Positions 1 to 9,878 are shown, counted from the first letter of the stretch. The stretch is 64,000 nucleotides of DNA from Pseudarthrobacter sp. NS4 (GCF_024758005.1 NZ_CP103288.1:434001-498000); one strand, 5' to 3'. Notes: generated by a model not told the origin, from the sequence alone. Translations and numbers: made by a program.

Positions 1-156
1 CGCCTGGTGCGGGCAATCGACAATGCCCTGGACTTCATCCTCAACGGAACGGTCGAAGTCCAGGCGCGCGGGGATATGCCGCAGGTCCTTGAGCAACTGC
101 GGCACCCGGTCTCCGTCGCGCCGGCTGTCCGTTTGATTGATTGTCAGCGTGAACAT
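1..156 (-). CDS. N-terminal fragment of a conserved SatD-like actinobacterial protein (runs off window)
   Basis: An open frame on the minus strand begins with ATG at 156 and runs off the window edge, giving about 52 residues that start [20 protein letters not shown] and end in [13 protein letters not shown]. Third codon positions are strongly G/C, as in neighbouring real genes. The opening resembles short conserved actinobacterial proteins related to SatD, in which a conserved D-S-R-R and a later D-E-x-Q-G motif occur. That family link is from memory and uncertain. The gene is divergent from the phosphoketolase, and a palindrome lies just upstream of its start. Confidence 0.5.
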   Translation of the reverse strand, partial: MFTLTINQTDSRRDGDRVPQLLKDLRHIPARLDFDRSVEDEVQGIVDCPHQA

Positions 157-167
157 TCTGGATACAC

Positions 168-182
168 ACTACCCGGTAGTAG
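168..182. promoter_or_regulatory. Palindrome CTACC-C-GGTAG upstream of the SatD-like gene
   Basis: The sequence ACTACCCGGTAGT is an inverted repeat about one central base and lies 13 bases before the minus-strand start at 156. It has the size and placement of an operator for a dimeric repressor, possibly autoregulation. This is inferred from position only. Confidence 0.3.
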
Positions 183-336
183 GAATCCTGGAACTGCCAT
201 GTTACGGCTGGTCAAACACGTGCCGCCGGAACCCATGCCAGCAGCAAAGCGAGCGCAAAAGGTTGCCTCGGCCGGGCCCATCTGTTGCGATGGAGGGACG
301 GCCGCCGCCAGGCGGCGCACCGACGTGAGGATGGTT

Positions 337-2718
337 ATGGCCGGCAGCATGGGGCAGGAAGAACTCGAACTCGTAGACCGCTGGTGGCGGGCAGCCAACT
401 ACCTTTCGGTGGGCCAGATCTACCTCCGCTCCAACCCGCTGCTGCGCGAACCGCTTCAGGCGGAGCACATCAAGTCCCGCCTGCTGGGCCACTGGGGCAC
501 CACTCCCGGACTGAACTTCGTCTACGCCCACCTGAACCGCGTGATCCGCCGCGACTCCACCGAGATGCTCTTCGTGGCCGGTCCCGGCCACGGCGGCCCC
601 GCCGTCGTCGCCAATGCCTGGCTGGAAGGCACCTACTCCGAAATTTATGCCCACGTGGGAAACGACGAGGCCGGCATGGCCGAGCTCTTCCGCCAGTTCT
701 CCTACCCCGGTGGAATCCCCAGCCACGCAGCCCCGGAGAGCCCCGGCTCCATCAGCGAGGGCGGTGAACTCGGGTACTCGCTGGCGCACGCCTACGGCTC
801 GGTGTTCGACAATCCCCAGCTGGTGACCGCCGTGGTGATTGGCGACGGAGAGGCGGAGACGGGACCGCTGGCCGCCAGTTGGCACTCCCACAACTTCCTG
901 GATCCGGCCGCCGACGGCGCTGTGCTGCCCATCCTGCACCTGAACGGCTACAAGATCGCCAACCCCACGGTCCTGGCGCGCATGCCGGAGCAACAGCTGG
1001 AGCAGCTGCTGCGCGGCTACGGCCACGAGCCGTACTTTGTCACCGTGGACAATCCGGACAGCACGGAGAAGGCGCACCGGGATTTCGCCGAGGCGCTGGA
1101 CCGGTGCCTGGCGGACATCCGCGCCATCCAGGACGCGCACCGGGTCCCGTCGGACAACCGGAACGCCAGGGAGGACGGAGCGCCCCGCTGGCCCATGATC
1201 GTCCTGCGCTCGCCGAAGGGATGGACAGGGCCGCGCTACGTTGACGGACTGCAGGTTGAGGGCACCTGGCGCAGCCACCAGGTCCCGCTGTCCGAGGTCC
1301 GGGCCAACGGCGGGCACCTGAACCAGCTTGAGGAGTGGCTGCAGTCCTACCGGCCGGAGGAACTGTTCGACGGCGACGGCCGGCTCCGGCCCGACGTCGC
1401 CGACGCTGCCCCCACGGGCGATTTCCGGATGAGCGCCACGCCGCACGCGAACGGCGGACTGCTCCGGCGAGCACTGAAGCTGCCCGCTTACCGGGACCAC
1501 GCCGTCGAGGTTGCGCAGCCCGGCACCGAACGGACCAGTCCCATGATCACGCTCGGCTCGTGGATGCGGGACGTCATCTCCCTGAACATGGAAACGTTCC
1601 GGCTTTTCGGTCCGGACGAGACGGCGTCGAACCGGCTGCAGAACGTCTACGAGGTCACCGACAAGGTGTGGCAGTACCGGATTGACGACGTCGACGAGCA
1701 CCTCGCACGGTCCGGCCGGGTCATGGAGGTGCTGAGCGAGCACCTGTGCCAGGGCTGGCTGGAAGGCTACCTCCTCACCGGCCGGCACGGCGTCTTCAGC
1801 TGCTACGAGGCCTTCATCCACATTGTCGATTCCATGTTCAACCAGCACGCCAAGTGGCTGAAGGTGCACCAAAAGCTGCCCTGGCGCCAGCCCGTGGCCT
1901 CGTTGAACTATCTGCTGTCCTCGCACGTCTGGCAGCAGGACCACAACGGGTTCTCGCACCAGGACCCGGGGTTCATTGACCATGCCGTGAACAAGAAGGC
2001 GGAGGTCATCCGGGTGTACCTGCCGCCGGATGCCAACACCCTGCTGTCCGTCATGGAGCATTGCCTGGCGTCCACCGATTACGTGAATATCGTGGTCAGC
2101 GGAAAACAGCCCTCACCCACCTGGTTGGGACCAGCGGACGCCGCGAGCCACTGCCGCCGCGGGCTGGGGATCTGGACGTTCGCCGGATCCGAGATTCCCG
2201 GCGAGGAGCCCGACGTCGTGCTGGCCTGCGCCGGTGACGTGCCCACGGTGGAAACCGTGGCCGCAGCGGAACTCCTCCGCAAAGGCGCGCCGGGGCTGAA
2301 AGTCCGGGTAGTCAACGTGGTGGACCTGATGCGGCTGCAGGACCAGAGCGAGCACCCGCACGGGCTCCCGGCAGGCGACTTCGACGGGATCTTCACCACC
2401 AACAAGCCGATCATCTTCGCCTACCACGGCTACCCCGCGCTGATCCATCGGCTGGCCTACCGCCGTACCAACCAGGAGGGCCTGCACGTCCGCGGCTACA
2501 AGGAAGAGGGAACCACCACCACGCCCTTCGACATGGCCATGCTGAACGGCATCGACCGGTTCCAGCTGGCAATTGACGCAATCGACCGCGTTCCGGGGCT
2601 GGCGGAGAGGCACTCACTCCTCCGCCAGGACCTCCAGGACCGGCGCATGCGGGTCTTTGAACACACCAGGACCCACGGCGAGGACCCGGAGGAGATCAGG
2701 AACTGGAAGCTTTCCTAG
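337..2718 (+). CDS. xfp: Phosphoketolase (xylulose-5-phosphate/fructose-6-phosphate)
   Basis: A TPP-dependent enzyme that cleaves xylulose-5-phosphate or fructose-6-phosphate with inorganic phosphate to acetyl-phosphate plus glyceraldehyde-3-phosphate or erythrose-4-phosphate. The 793-residue product has the usual family length. Visible signatures are TPGLNF near residue 56, GPGHGGPA at 82-89, the [20 protein letters not shown] stretch, the TPP/Mg motif GDGEAETGP at 169-177, and the C-terminal domain with [11 protein letters not shown] and [16 protein letters not shown]. The frame is open upstream to position 7, but family similarity begins only here. ATG at 337 is chosen because GAGGAT lies just before it; ATG 331 and GTG 325 are alternatives. 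It stands alone, without the acetate kinase or phosphotransacetylase sometimes found beside it. Confidence 0.95.
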   Translation: MAGSMGQEELELVDRWWRAANYLSVGQIYLRSNPLLREPLQAEHIKSRLLGHWGTTPGLNFVYAHLNRVIRRDSTEMLFVAGPGHGGPAVVANAWLEGTYSEIYAHVGNDEAGMAELFRQFSYPGGIPSHAAPESPGSISEGGELGYSLAHAYGSVFDNPQLVTAVVIGDGEAETGPLAASWHSHNFLDPAADGAVLPILHLNGYKIANPTVLARMPEQQLEQLLRGYGHEPYFVTVDNPDSTEKAHRDFAEALDRCLADIRAIQDAHRVPSDNRNAREDGAPRWPMIVLRSPKGWTGPRYVDGLQVEGTWRSHQVPLSEVRANGGHLNQLEEWLQSYRPEELFDGDGRLRPDVADAAPTGDFRMSATPHANGGLLRRALKLPAYRDHAVEVAQPGTERTSPMITLGSWMRDVISLNMETFRLFGPDETASNRLQNVYEVTDKVWQYRIDDVDEHLARSGRVMEVLSEHLCQGWLEGYLLTGRHGVFSCYEAFIHIVDSMFNQHAKWLKVHQKLPWRQPVASLNYLLSSHVWQQDHNGFSHQDPGFIDHAVNKKAEVIRVYLPPDANTLLSVMEHCLASTDYVNIVVSGKQPSPTWLGPADAASHCRRGLGIWTFAGSEIPGEEPDVVLACAGDVPTVETVAAAELLRKGAPGLKVRVVNVVDLMRLQDQSEHPHGLPAGDFDGIFTTNKPIIFAYHGYPALIHRLAYRRTNQEGLHVRGYKEEGTTTTPFDMAMLNGIDRFQLAIDAIDRVPGLAERHSLLRQDLQDRRMRVFEHTRTHGEDPEEIRNWKLS

Positions 2719-2823
2719 CCAACCAGTGCGCCGTGCTGGACACCGGGTGACGCCGTGCCCCGGTTCTGCGAGGCTGGTGCTTGGTGGGCCGCCCGGCAGA
2801 CCACGTCCGAAAGGATCCCCTTC

Positions 2824-3663
2824 ATGCCATGGCTTGATGTACTCGGCAATGACATCCACTACACGGACTCGGGCAAAGGCCAGCCTGTGGTGCTGCTGCA
2901 CGGCCATGCCTCGGCGGCGGCCTGCTGGGAACCGATCATCGCTGAGCTGGAGCAGGACTTCCGGGTCCTGGCATACGACACCTACGACCACGGCTGGTCA
3001 TCGAACTCCCCGCGGCAGGGGCCGTTGGTTGACCGGGCTGCAGAGCTGGAGCACTTCATCAGCTCGCTTGGGCTGCAGGATCCCGTGATTGTGGGGCAGT
3101 CCATGGGCGGCATGACAGCGCTTCGCTGGGCCGTCCGCCACCCCGGTGATGCCGCCACCCTGGTGGTGTGCGGGATGGGCTGGCCACTGGTGGTGCCGCC
3201 GCCGGGCCAACCCGGCCAGCCGGAAAAGTTTGAGGTGTTCAGCTCGCTCGACGCCGGTGAACGGATCTGGCTGGGGGTAGGAAACTCATTCACTGAGCGG
3301 TGGATCGCGGAGAACCCGCTGGACCACGCCCGCTATATCAGGGTCCGTTCAACCGCGACGGCGATTGAAGCAGCCCGCCACCCGCGAAGCCTCGAACAAA
3401 GCCAGGGGGAGTTCCTCAGCGCTGACCCACAGGACGTCGACTGGTTCCAGCAGGGACTCCTGTCCATATCCAGCCCGCTGGTGGTGATGATCGGGGACGG
3501 GGAAAGGCCGCGCATCCGCCGTGGGGCTGAACACGTTGCCGCCACTGTCCCCGACGCCCGTCTGCTCGTTGTCGGGGACGCCGGACACAACGCCTACTTC
3601 CAGCGCCAGGACATCCTGGTGGAAGCCATCCGCACCACGGTGGCCAGTACCCGGGGACGGTGA
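2824..3663 (+). CDS. Alpha/beta-fold hydrolase
   Basis: A 279-residue cytosolic alpha/beta hydrolase. It has the oxyanion-loop motif VVLLHGH near residue 23, the nucleophile elbow GQSMGG with Ser93, a late strand followed by Asp (VVMIGDGE), and the catalytic His in GHNAYF (His255). Start ATG 2824 is preceded by AAAGGA at good spacing; the frame is open further upstream, but that part lacks family character. The substrate cannot be read from the sequence. Its 3' end overlaps the convergent carboxylesterase gene by about 70 bases. Confidence 0.85.
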   Translation: MPWLDVLGNDIHYTDSGKGQPVVLLHGHASAAACWEPIIAELEQDFRVLAYDTYDHGWSSNSPRQGPLVDRAAELEHFISSLGLQDPVIVGQSMGGMTALRWAVRHPGDAATLVVCGMGWPLVVPPPGQPGQPEKFEVFSSLDAGERIWLGVGNSFTERWIAENPLDHARYIRVRSTATAIEAARHPRSLEQSQGEFLSADPQDVDWFQQGLLSISSPLVVMIGDGERPRIRRGAEHVAATVPDARLLVVGDAGHNAYFQRQDILVEAIRTTVASTRGR

Positions 3664-5006
3664 ACGGAATGAGCCGGCTGGTGCTCCGAGGTGTACTTGA
3701 GAGCACCAGGAATTTCACCCTTTTCGCCAAGTCCCTCGCCCCGGGCAAAAGCAGCCCACAGGCTTCGCAGCTCCCGTCCCACGGCGTCCACGTCATCCCA
3801 GCCGGCGCCGGCGATCAGCCCCACTCCGTCCCAGGTCTTGCGGTTGCCGAAAAGCAGCGGGAGATCAATGGTGTGGGCAGCGCCGAAGATGTTTCCCGGC
3901 GCATGCCAGTGCAGGATGTAGCGGAAGGCCTTTCCGCCGGCCCTGGCATGGCGCCGGGCAAACTTCCGGGCAGCCCGGCCATAAACAGTCTCCGTGACCA
4001 CCCAATCAATGGCCCGGACGGCGGCGGTCCCGGCGACGGGAAGCTTGGCCAGCCGGATTAAGTAAGGGCTGCGCGGGAGGAACAGCCTCGCCTCCTCGGA
4101 AGTATGACCGATCAGCACCTCAATGCCGGGGGCGGAACGGTCCCAAGCGGCTTCTATTATGGCTTCCTCCGGCAGCGGCGCGTGCCCGTACTGGGTCCCG
4201 AAAGGCATGGCGGCCAGCATGCCGAATTTCCTGGCCAGCTGCGCCACGTGGTCCTCGCGCTCAACCACTTCCATCGCAGGAGTTTCCTCGGTGACGGCCT
4301 CGGCGGCAATACCCATGGCGTGGTTCATTTTGTCCCGGCCGCGCGAGATGCCCAGCGGGGCGCTCTGGATGATGGCCCGCTGGAACAGCGACGGCGCTTC
4401 AGGAGTCGCCATGAGGTGGGCGATCGCATCCCCGCCGGCCGACTGGCCGAAGGCAGTCACACGGCCCGGGTCACCGCCGAATGCCGCAATGTTGCGCTGT
4501 ACCCAGCGGAACGCCTCGAGCTGGTCCAGCAGCCCCAGGTTGCCCGGCCGGCCGGAGCGGGTGGCAAGGAAGCCGAACAGTCCCAGCCGGTAGGTCACCG
4601 AAACCACCACCACCCGGTTCTCGGCCACCAGGACCGCGGGGTCGAAGATGGCAAGATCGCCTGAACCGGTGGTGTAGGATCCGCCGTGGATCCACACCAT
4701 GACCGGCAACCGTTCGCCCGGCGAGAGGTCGGCAGGCATGGTGATGGACAGGTTCTGGCAGTCCTCGCTGCCCGGAAGCTCGCCGTAGCGGGTGCCCAGG
4801 ACGTCGTCGAGGAACGGCACCGGCCCCTGCGGGCAGGCAGGTGCGGGCGAGGTGGCCTCAAGCATCTCCGTCCGTTCCGGCACCGGGACGGGTGGCTGGA
4901 ACCGGGCGGCCTTGGCGTAGGGGATGCCTGTGGCGCGGAGGACGTCGCCGTCCTGCCAGCCGGTGACGGGACCGCAGGGCGGGTTGAAGATTGGTGCAGC
5001 GTTCAC
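3594..5006 (-). CDS. Type B carboxylesterase
   Basis: A 470-residue carboxylesterase/lipase of the cholinesterase-like alpha/beta hydrolase superfamily, expected to hydrolyse carboxylic esters. The oxyanion hole is HGGS at 107-110, the nucleophile elbow FGQSAGG carries Ser189, the probable acid is Glu304 or Glu305 in HTSEEA, and the catalytic His is in GAAHTIDLP (His378). Both NLGLLDQ and VQRNIAAFGGDP are typical of the family. The start is GTG at 5006. There is no signal peptide, so it is probably cytosolic. The last 30 or so residues run antisense through the end of the convergent hydrolase and do not resemble the usual family ending, so the true C-terminus may be eroded. Confidence 0.88.
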   Translation of the reverse strand: MNAAPIFNPPCGPVTGWQDGDVLRATGIPYAKAARFQPPVPVPERTEMLEATSPAPACPQGPVPFLDDVLGTRYGELPGSEDCQNLSITMPADLSPGERLPVMVWIHGGSYTTGSGDLAIFDPAVLVAENRVVVVSVTYRLGLFGFLATRSGRPGNLGLLDQLEAFRWVQRNIAAFGGDPGRVTAFGQSAGGDAIAHLMATPEAPSLFQRAIIQSAPLGISRGRDKMNHAMGIAAEAVTEETPAMEVVEREDHVAQLARKFGMLAAMPFGTQYGHAPLPEEAIIEAAWDRSAPGIEVLIGHTSEEARLFLPRSPYLIRLAKLPVAGTAAVRAIDWVVTETVYGRAARKFARRHARAGGKAFRYILHWHAPGNIFGAAHTIDLPLLFGNRKTWDGVGLIAGAGWDDVDAVGRELRSLWAAFARGEGLGEKGEIPGALKYTSEHQPAHSVHRPRVLATVVRMASTRMSWRWK

Positions 5007-5089
5007 GGACCAACAGTTTCATATTTTGCTGGTGTGTTTCTGACAGCCGGCGCGGCCCTTTGAGCGCCCGCCTGGCGCCCTTTAAACGA

Positions 5090-5135
5090 CGACGGCGGGT
5101 GCCGGACTCCCGCGAGCCGGGCACCCGCCGCCGTA
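5090..5135 (-). terminator. Hairpin terminator after ppa
   Basis: The arms CGGCGGGTGCC and GGCACCCGCCG enclose a loop of about 15 bases, forming a strong GC stem about 130 bases past the ppa stop on the minus strand. It is followed on that strand by a short T-rich stretch. It separates ppa from the carboxylesterase downstream. Confidence 0.6.
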
Positions 5136-5144
5136 CTGCTGGCT

Positions 5145-5251
5145 GGGCCCACGCCGTCAGGGTTCCCTGACCGAGCGAAGCGAGGTGAGGGAGTCGGTGG
5201 ATGGGCCCACGCCGTCAGGGTTCCCTGACCGAGCGAAGCGAGGTGAGGGAG
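5145..5251. repeat. Two direct copies of a 49-bp intergenic repeat
   Basis: A 49-base unit beginning GGGCCCACGCCGTCAGGG occurs at 5145-5193 and again, identically, at 5203-5251. Each copy contains the inverted repeat GTCAGGG-TT-CCCTGAC. The second copy ends about ten bases before the ppa stop codon. The function is unknown; it may act as an extra 3'-end structure for ppa mRNA or be a small dispersed element. Confidence 0.8.
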
Positions 5252-5261
5252 ACGGTGGGGA

Positions 5262-5750
5262 TCAGTGGCCGGTGGGCACGTACCGCTTGATGGACGCTTC
5301 CAGCTCGGCTTCGGCGGCGGCGCGGTCGCCCCAGCCCTCGGCCTTGACCCATTTGCCCGGCTCCAGGTCCTTGTAACGGGTGAAGAAATGCTCGATTTCC
5401 TTGATCAGGAAGTCGTTGACGTCACTGACTTCCTGGATGTGGTCAAAGCGGGCGTCCACGGGGACACAGAGGATCTTGGCGTCTCCGCCGCCGTCGTCAG
5501 TCATGTTGAAGACGCCGATGGGACGGGACTCGACAATGACGCCGGGGTGCAGGTCGAAGTCCTGCAGGAGCACCAGTGCGTCCAACGGGTCGCCGTCCTC
5601 GCCAAGGGTGTTCTCGAAGTACCCGTAGTGGGTGGGGTACTGCATGGAGGTGAAGAGGACGCGGTCCAGGCGGACACGGCCGGTCTCGTGGTCAACTTCG
5701 TACTTGACGCGCGATCCCTTGGGGATCTCGATGGTCACGTCGTGCTTCAT
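5262..5750 (-). CDS. ppa: Inorganic pyrophosphatase
   Basis: A soluble Mg-dependent pyrophosphatase that hydrolyses PPi to two phosphates and so drives biosynthetic reactions. The 162-residue length fits the bacterial hexameric type. Visible hallmarks are [11 protein letters not shown] at the N-terminus, [24 protein letters not shown] with the metal-binding aspartates at about 52-57, the later [16 protein letters not shown], and [16 protein letters not shown]. The start is ATG at 5750, with GGAG upstream; the frame extends another 17 codons, but these lack conservation. It is divergent from dacB. Confidence 0.95.
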   Translation of the reverse strand: MKHDVTIEIPKGSRVKYEVDHETGRVRLDRVLFTSMQYPTHYGYFENTLGEDGDPLDALVLLQDFDLHPGVIVESRPIGVFNMTDDGGGDAKILCVPVDARFDHIQEVSDVNDFLIKEIEHFFTRYKDLEPGKWVKAEGWGDRAAAEAELEASIKRYVPTGH

Positions 5751-5868
5751 GGAATGCTCCTCGCAATTGCAGGGGGTGCGCGGCACACTTGACGGGTCCA
5801 CAAAAAGGAGTGTCCGTGCCGCCGACTATTATTGAGGATATAGCGAGAGGCCCTGGAATCAGGAACTT

Positions 5869-7458
5869 GTGGGGATATTTCAGGACTTGAGGACCAGCAC
5901 CAGCATGACCACATCAACCGGCACGGATACGTGGACCGGCCGCGTCCGCCGTGGGGCGCGGAGCGTCCTGGCCGGCTTCCGGAGGTCCTGGCCGGCGGTC
6001 CTGCTCACCGCCCTCCTGGTTGCACTGGCTGTCCCGGCGGCCCTCCTGGTGGCTCCCGGGTTCCTGGGCCCGGAGCCTCCTGCCCCTGCACCGCCGGCGC
6101 CCGAGTGGCACCAGGATCCGGTCACGCTCTCGGTCCGGCAGGGGCTTGCGCCCTTGGACCCTTCCGCAGAGATCCCGTCCCCGGATTCGGTCAACGCCCA
6201 GGTGGACCCTGTCCTGCAGACCGACGGCGGGGGTACCTTTACGGGGCTGGTCCAGGATGCACTGACGGGCCAGGTCCTCTTTGACCGGGGCGGCTCCGAA
6301 AACCGGGTACCGGCGTCGAACATGAAGCTGCTGACCGCGGTTGCTGCGCTGCGTTCGCTGGGACCGGACCACCGGTTCACCACCACAGTAACCGCCGGCC
6401 CGGCCGCCGGACAGGTGGTCCTGGTGGGCGGCGGGGACGTCCTGCTGGGAGCCGGGGAGTCGGACGGGGCACAGGTGATGGGCCACGGTGGCCTCGCCAC
6501 GCTCGCGGCCGGAACTGTCCAGGCGCTGCAGGCAGGGGGTGCATCCGGGGAGATCAAGGTCCTGGTGGACGATTCCCTTTTCACGGGCCCTGCCCTTAAT
6601 CCTGCATGGCAGGCGGGGGACATTACCGCCGGGGAAGTGGCGCCGCTGTACCCGCTGGCGCTGAACTCGGCGCGCTTTGATCCCGCCGTCACCACCGGGC
6701 CCCGCCCCCAGGATTCAGCAATCACCGTCGCGGAGGAATTTGCGGCCCGGCTGCGGGCGGCAGGTGCTGCCGCAGGACTGACCGTGGCGGCCGGCGTCGA
6801 ACGTTCCCCCGCGCCGGCACAGACAGCGCCGGTACAGGCAACGCCGGAACCCGGCGCGGAAAATCCATCGCCGGAAGGTGCAGGACGGACGGTGCTGGCG
6901 GAAGTGGAGTCGGCCACCGTTGCCGAGCAGGTTGACCTGATGCTGCAGGTCTCGGACAACTACCTGGCCGAAGCCTTGGGCCGGATGGCTGCCCTCGCTA
7001 CTGGCCAGCCCGGCAGTAACGAAGGCGCCACCACCGCCGTCCGCACACAGCTTGCCAAGGCCGGAATCCCGGCAGACTCCATGAAACTGGTTGATGTTTG
7101 CGGGCTGGCCATGGAAAACCAGGTATCGGCCCGCCAGTTCACGGAGGTGGTCCGGGCCATCACAGCCGGCACGGACAGCAGGCTCCGGGAGGCGCTGGAC
7201 GGTTTTCCGGTTGCCGGCCTCACCGGCACCCTGGACATGAGGTACGGGGAAGACTCGACGGCGGGCGGCGCCGGGTTGGTGCGCGCCAAAACCGGAACCT
7301 TGAACACGGTGCTGGCGCTGAGCGGCTACGTAGTGGACGCGGACGGGCGGCTCCTGGTCTTCTCCTTCATTGGAAACGGGCTCACCCCGGGAGCTGCCGG
7401 CAATAAGGTGGCACTGGACCGGGCGGCAACAGCGCTTGCCGCCTGCGGCTGCCGCTAA
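5869..7458 (+). CDS. dacB: D-alanyl-D-alanine carboxypeptidase/endopeptidase (PBP4 type, peptidase S13)
   Basis: A low-molecular-mass penicillin-binding protein that trims D-Ala from peptidoglycan stem peptides or cuts cross-links outside the membrane. An N-terminal membrane anchor lies at about residues 41-62 (WPAVLLTALLVALAVPAALL). The three active-site motifs are all present: S-x-x-K at Ser150-Lys153 (SNMK), SDN at 362-364, and KTG at 474-476. The 529-residue length fits. The start GTG 5869 has AGGA five bases upstream; ATG 5905 is an equally possible start. In many actinobacteria this gene precedes the zincin-tilS-hpt-ftsH group, as it does here. Confidence 0.92.
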   Translation: MGIFQDLRTSTSMTTSTGTDTWTGRVRRGARSVLAGFRRSWPAVLLTALLVALAVPAALLVAPGFLGPEPPAPAPPAPEWHQDPVTLSVRQGLAPLDPSAEIPSPDSVNAQVDPVLQTDGGGTFTGLVQDALTGQVLFDRGGSENRVPASNMKLLTAVAALRSLGPDHRFTTTVTAGPAAGQVVLVGGGDVLLGAGESDGAQVMGHGGLATLAAGTVQALQAGGASGEIKVLVDDSLFTGPALNPAWQAGDITAGEVAPLYPLALNSARFDPAVTTGPRPQDSAITVAEEFAARLRAAGAAAGLTVAAGVERSPAPAQTAPVQATPEPGAENPSPEGAGRTVLAEVESATVAEQVDLMLQVSDNYLAEALGRMAALATGQPGSNEGATTAVRTQLAKAGIPADSMKLVDVCGLAMENQVSARQFTEVVRAITAGTDSRLREALDGFPVAGLTGTLDMRYGEDSTAGGAGLVRAKTGTLNTVLALSGYVVDADGRLLVFSFIGNGLTPGAAGNKVALDRAATALAACGCR

Positions 7459-7547
7459 GGAGCCGCCATCCCGCGCGGCGCGATTACCGCCAGCGAAGGT
7501 TCGCCGGTGAGCGAACTTAAGTACTATCTCCAGCCTGCTGTGTTCTG

Positions 7548-8690
7548 ATGGGACTTATGGAGTCCACTGCAGGTGAGTCGTCAGCACAAACGTTGTCCAA
7601 CCCGGCCGATGCCCTGATCAACTGGGACCTCGCCGCTTCCACCGCTGCGCGGTTGACGCCCGCCGGGCCTGACTTGAGCCATGCCGCCATCGGCGAAGCG
7701 GTGGACAGCCTGCGCCGGCTCGCGGACGCTTCCGTTCCGCACGTCCACGAGATCACCGGGCTGGAAGCGGCCAGGGACCTCCGTGACTCCACGGTGCTGG
7801 TGGTGGACAGGGCGTCGTGGGCCAAGGCCAACACCCAGAGCTTCGCCGTGATGCTGAAGCCTGCCATGGAAAAGATGCTGGAAAACCGCCGCGGTTCCCT
7901 GAGCCCGGCTGCGGCCGGCGTGAGCGGCGCGATCACCGGCAGCCAGTTGGGCGCCGTCCTGGCTTTCCTGTCCAGCAAGGTCCTTGGCCAGTACGATCCC
8001 TTCGCCGCATTGGCCGAAGGGTCCAACGCGCCATCCGGCGGCAGGCTCCTGCTCGTGGCCCCGAACATTGTCTCCGTGGAACGCGAGCTGAACGTTACCC
8101 CGGAGGATTTCCGCCTGTGGGTGTGCCTGCATGAGCAGACCCACCGCGTGCAGTTCGCCGCAGCGCCCTGGCTGCGCCACCACATGCTTCAGCAGATCGA
8201 TGAACTGAGCGCACACCTGTTGGGCAATGTCGATTCGCTGATGGAACGGGCCACCGCCGCCGCCCGCTCGCTCAAGGACCGCACGGCCACCGGGAACACC
8301 CCCGGCCGCGGCGCCATCCTGGACCTCCTGCAGGACCCGGAGGAAAAGGCCGCCATCTCGCACCTCACCGCCGTCATGAGCCTCCTCGAAGGCCATGCCA
8401 ACGTGGTCATGGACGCCGTGGACGCCAGCATCGTCCCCTCGGTGAAGACCATCCGGCAGCGGTTCAACGACCGCGGCAAGGACCGCGGCGTGATCGAGAA
8501 GTTCATCCGCAACCTGCTGGGGCTGGATGCGAAGATGCGCCAGTACTCCGACGGCGCCCGCTTTGTCCGCGCAGTGGTGGATGTTGCAGGGATGGAAGGG
8601 TTCAACAGGGTCTGGGAATCAGTTGACCACCTGCCCACCGAACCCGAAATCCACGACGCCAAGCTGTGGCTGGACCGGATGGGACTGTAA
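7548..8690 (+). CDS. Zinc-dependent metalloprotease of the DUF2342 family
   Basis: A 380-residue protein of the actinobacterial family annotated as zinc-dependent metalloprotease or coenzyme F420 biosynthesis-associated protein (DUF2342). The zincin motif HEQTH is at 195-199, followed by RVQF. INWDLAASTAARLTPAGP near the N-terminus is typical. There is no signal peptide. The physiological substrate is not known. The start is ATG 7548 or ATG 7557. It sits directly before tilS, whose start abuts its stop codon, so the two are probably co-transcribed and translationally coupled. Confidence 0.85.
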   Translation: MGLMESTAGESSAQTLSNPADALINWDLAASTAARLTPAGPDLSHAAIGEAVDSLRRLADASVPHVHEITGLEAARDLRDSTVLVVDRASWAKANTQSFAVMLKPAMEKMLENRRGSLSPAAAGVSGAITGSQLGAVLAFLSSKVLGQYDPFAALAEGSNAPSGGRLLLVAPNIVSVERELNVTPEDFRLWVCLHEQTHRVQFAAAPWLRHHMLQQIDELSAHLLGNVDSLMERATAAARSLKDRTATGNTPGRGAILDLLQDPEEKAAISHLTAVMSLLEGHANVVMDAVDASIVPSVKTIRQRFNDRGKDRGVIEKFIRNLLGLDAKMRQYSDGARFVRAVVDVAGMEGFNRVWESVDHLPTEPEIHDAKLWLDRMGL

Positions 8691-9878
8691 TTGCCTGACG
8701 TTCCACCGCCCGGAGTTCACCTGCCCTCGACCGCAGGCGCATCGGGTACCTCCCCGGCCGCCGCAAGCGGCCGGCGGAGCCCCGGGAGGCTGGCGCCCGT
8801 CGTCGGCACCGCGCGCAAAATGCTCCAGGAAGCACTCGCCAATGCGGGCTACCCGCATCATGTCCTGGTGGCCTGCAGCGGTGGGCCGGACTCCTTGGCA
8901 CTGGCCGCCGTCGCGGCATACTTCGCACGGCGCGGCCACGTTGACGGACACCCGGTGACCGTCGGCGCGGTGGTGGTGGACCACCAACTCCAGGAAGGCT
9001 CCGCCCAGGTGGCCGCGCACACTGCCGGAGTGCTGCGGGACCTCGGACTCGCCCCGGTGGAAATCCGGACCGTGACCGTGTCAGGCGCCGGCATGGGCCC
9101 GGAAGCTGCAGCCCGTGAGGCCCGGCATGAAGCACTGGAAGCGGCTGCGGCTGACCAGGGCGCGGACGCCATCCTGCTCGGACACACACTGGACGACCAG
9201 GCTGAACAGGTGCTGCTGGGCCTCGCCCGCGGCTCGGGCACCCGTTCCCTGGCGGGTATGCGGCCTGCGCGGGGGATTCTGCTGCGGCCGTTCCTGGGGC
9301 TTCGCCGCATGGATACGGAAGAGATTTGCGCGGTGGAGGAGCTGGAGCCCTGGCACGACCCCACCAACACGGACCCGGCTTTCGCACGGTCGCGCACCCG
9401 CACGGAAGTCCTTCCGCACCTGGAGGAAAAGCTGGGGCCCGGCGTCGCCGAATCGCTTGCCCGGACGGCGTCCATCCTGCAGCTGGACGCCGACTACCTG
9501 GAGGATGTGGCGGAAGCCACCTTTGCATCCCTGGCGGAGCGGAACGGGCCTGAAGTGAGCCTTCCGGAGGAGGCGTTGCGAGCCCTGGCCCCCGCCATCA
9601 GGTTCCGGGTGATCGCCAAGGCAGCGGCCGACGTCGGCGGGCAGCAGCCCAGCTACCAGCGCCTTTTGGCGGCGGAGGCGCTGCTCCGGCGGCAGGGCTC
9701 CGCGGGCCCCGTCGAATTGCCCGGCGGGGTAAGCGCCTACCGGCTGTCCCTCGCTCAGCTGGAAGCTTCGCCTGTCCTTGACCTGTCTGCCGGGGCGGAT
9801 AAGCCCGGCTCCGTTCCCCGTGAGGGGCCGCGCTGTGGGAAGCTAGTGTTCCGGCCTCAAAAACCGCCCACAAAATAG
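8691..9878 (+). CDS. tilS: tRNA(Ile)-lysidine synthase
   Basis: TilS ligates lysine to C34 of tRNA-Ile(CAU) using ATP, changing its decoding from AUG to AUA. The PP-loop motif SGGPDS is at 63-68, followed by the conserved ILLGHTLDDQAEQVLLGLARGSG and LRPFLGLRR segments and the ARSRTRTEVLPHLEE region. Length is 395 residues. The likely start is TTG at 8691, which directly follows the TAA of the upstream gene. The N-terminal 35 residues are low-complexity Pro/Ala/Ser, so the true start may be slightly later. hpt follows 30 bases downstream. Confidence 0.92.
   Translation: MPDVPPPGVHLPSTAGASGTSPAAASGRRSPGRLAPVVGTARKMLQEALANAGYPHHVLVACSGGPDSLALAAVAAYFARRGHVDGHPVTVGAVVVDHQLQEGSAQVAAHTAGVLRDLGLAPVEIRTVTVSGAGMGPEAAAREARHEALEAAAADQGADAILLGHTLDDQAEQVLLGLARGSGTRSLAGMRPARGILLRPFLGLRRMDTEEICAVEELEPWHDPTNTDPAFARSRTRTEVLPHLEEKLGPGVAESLARTASILQLDADYLEDVAEATFASLAERNGPEVSLPEEALRALAPAIRFRVIAKAAADVGGQQPSYQRLLAAEALLRRQGSAGPVELPGGVSAYRLSLAQLEASPVLDLSAGADKPGSVPREGPRCGKLVFRPQKPPTK

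Noticed and set aside
202..2061. A 619-codon antisense frame inside the phosphoketolase gene
   Set aside because: It is a shadow of a well-conserved enzyme gene, has no domain signatures and has the composition of antisense GC-rich DNA.
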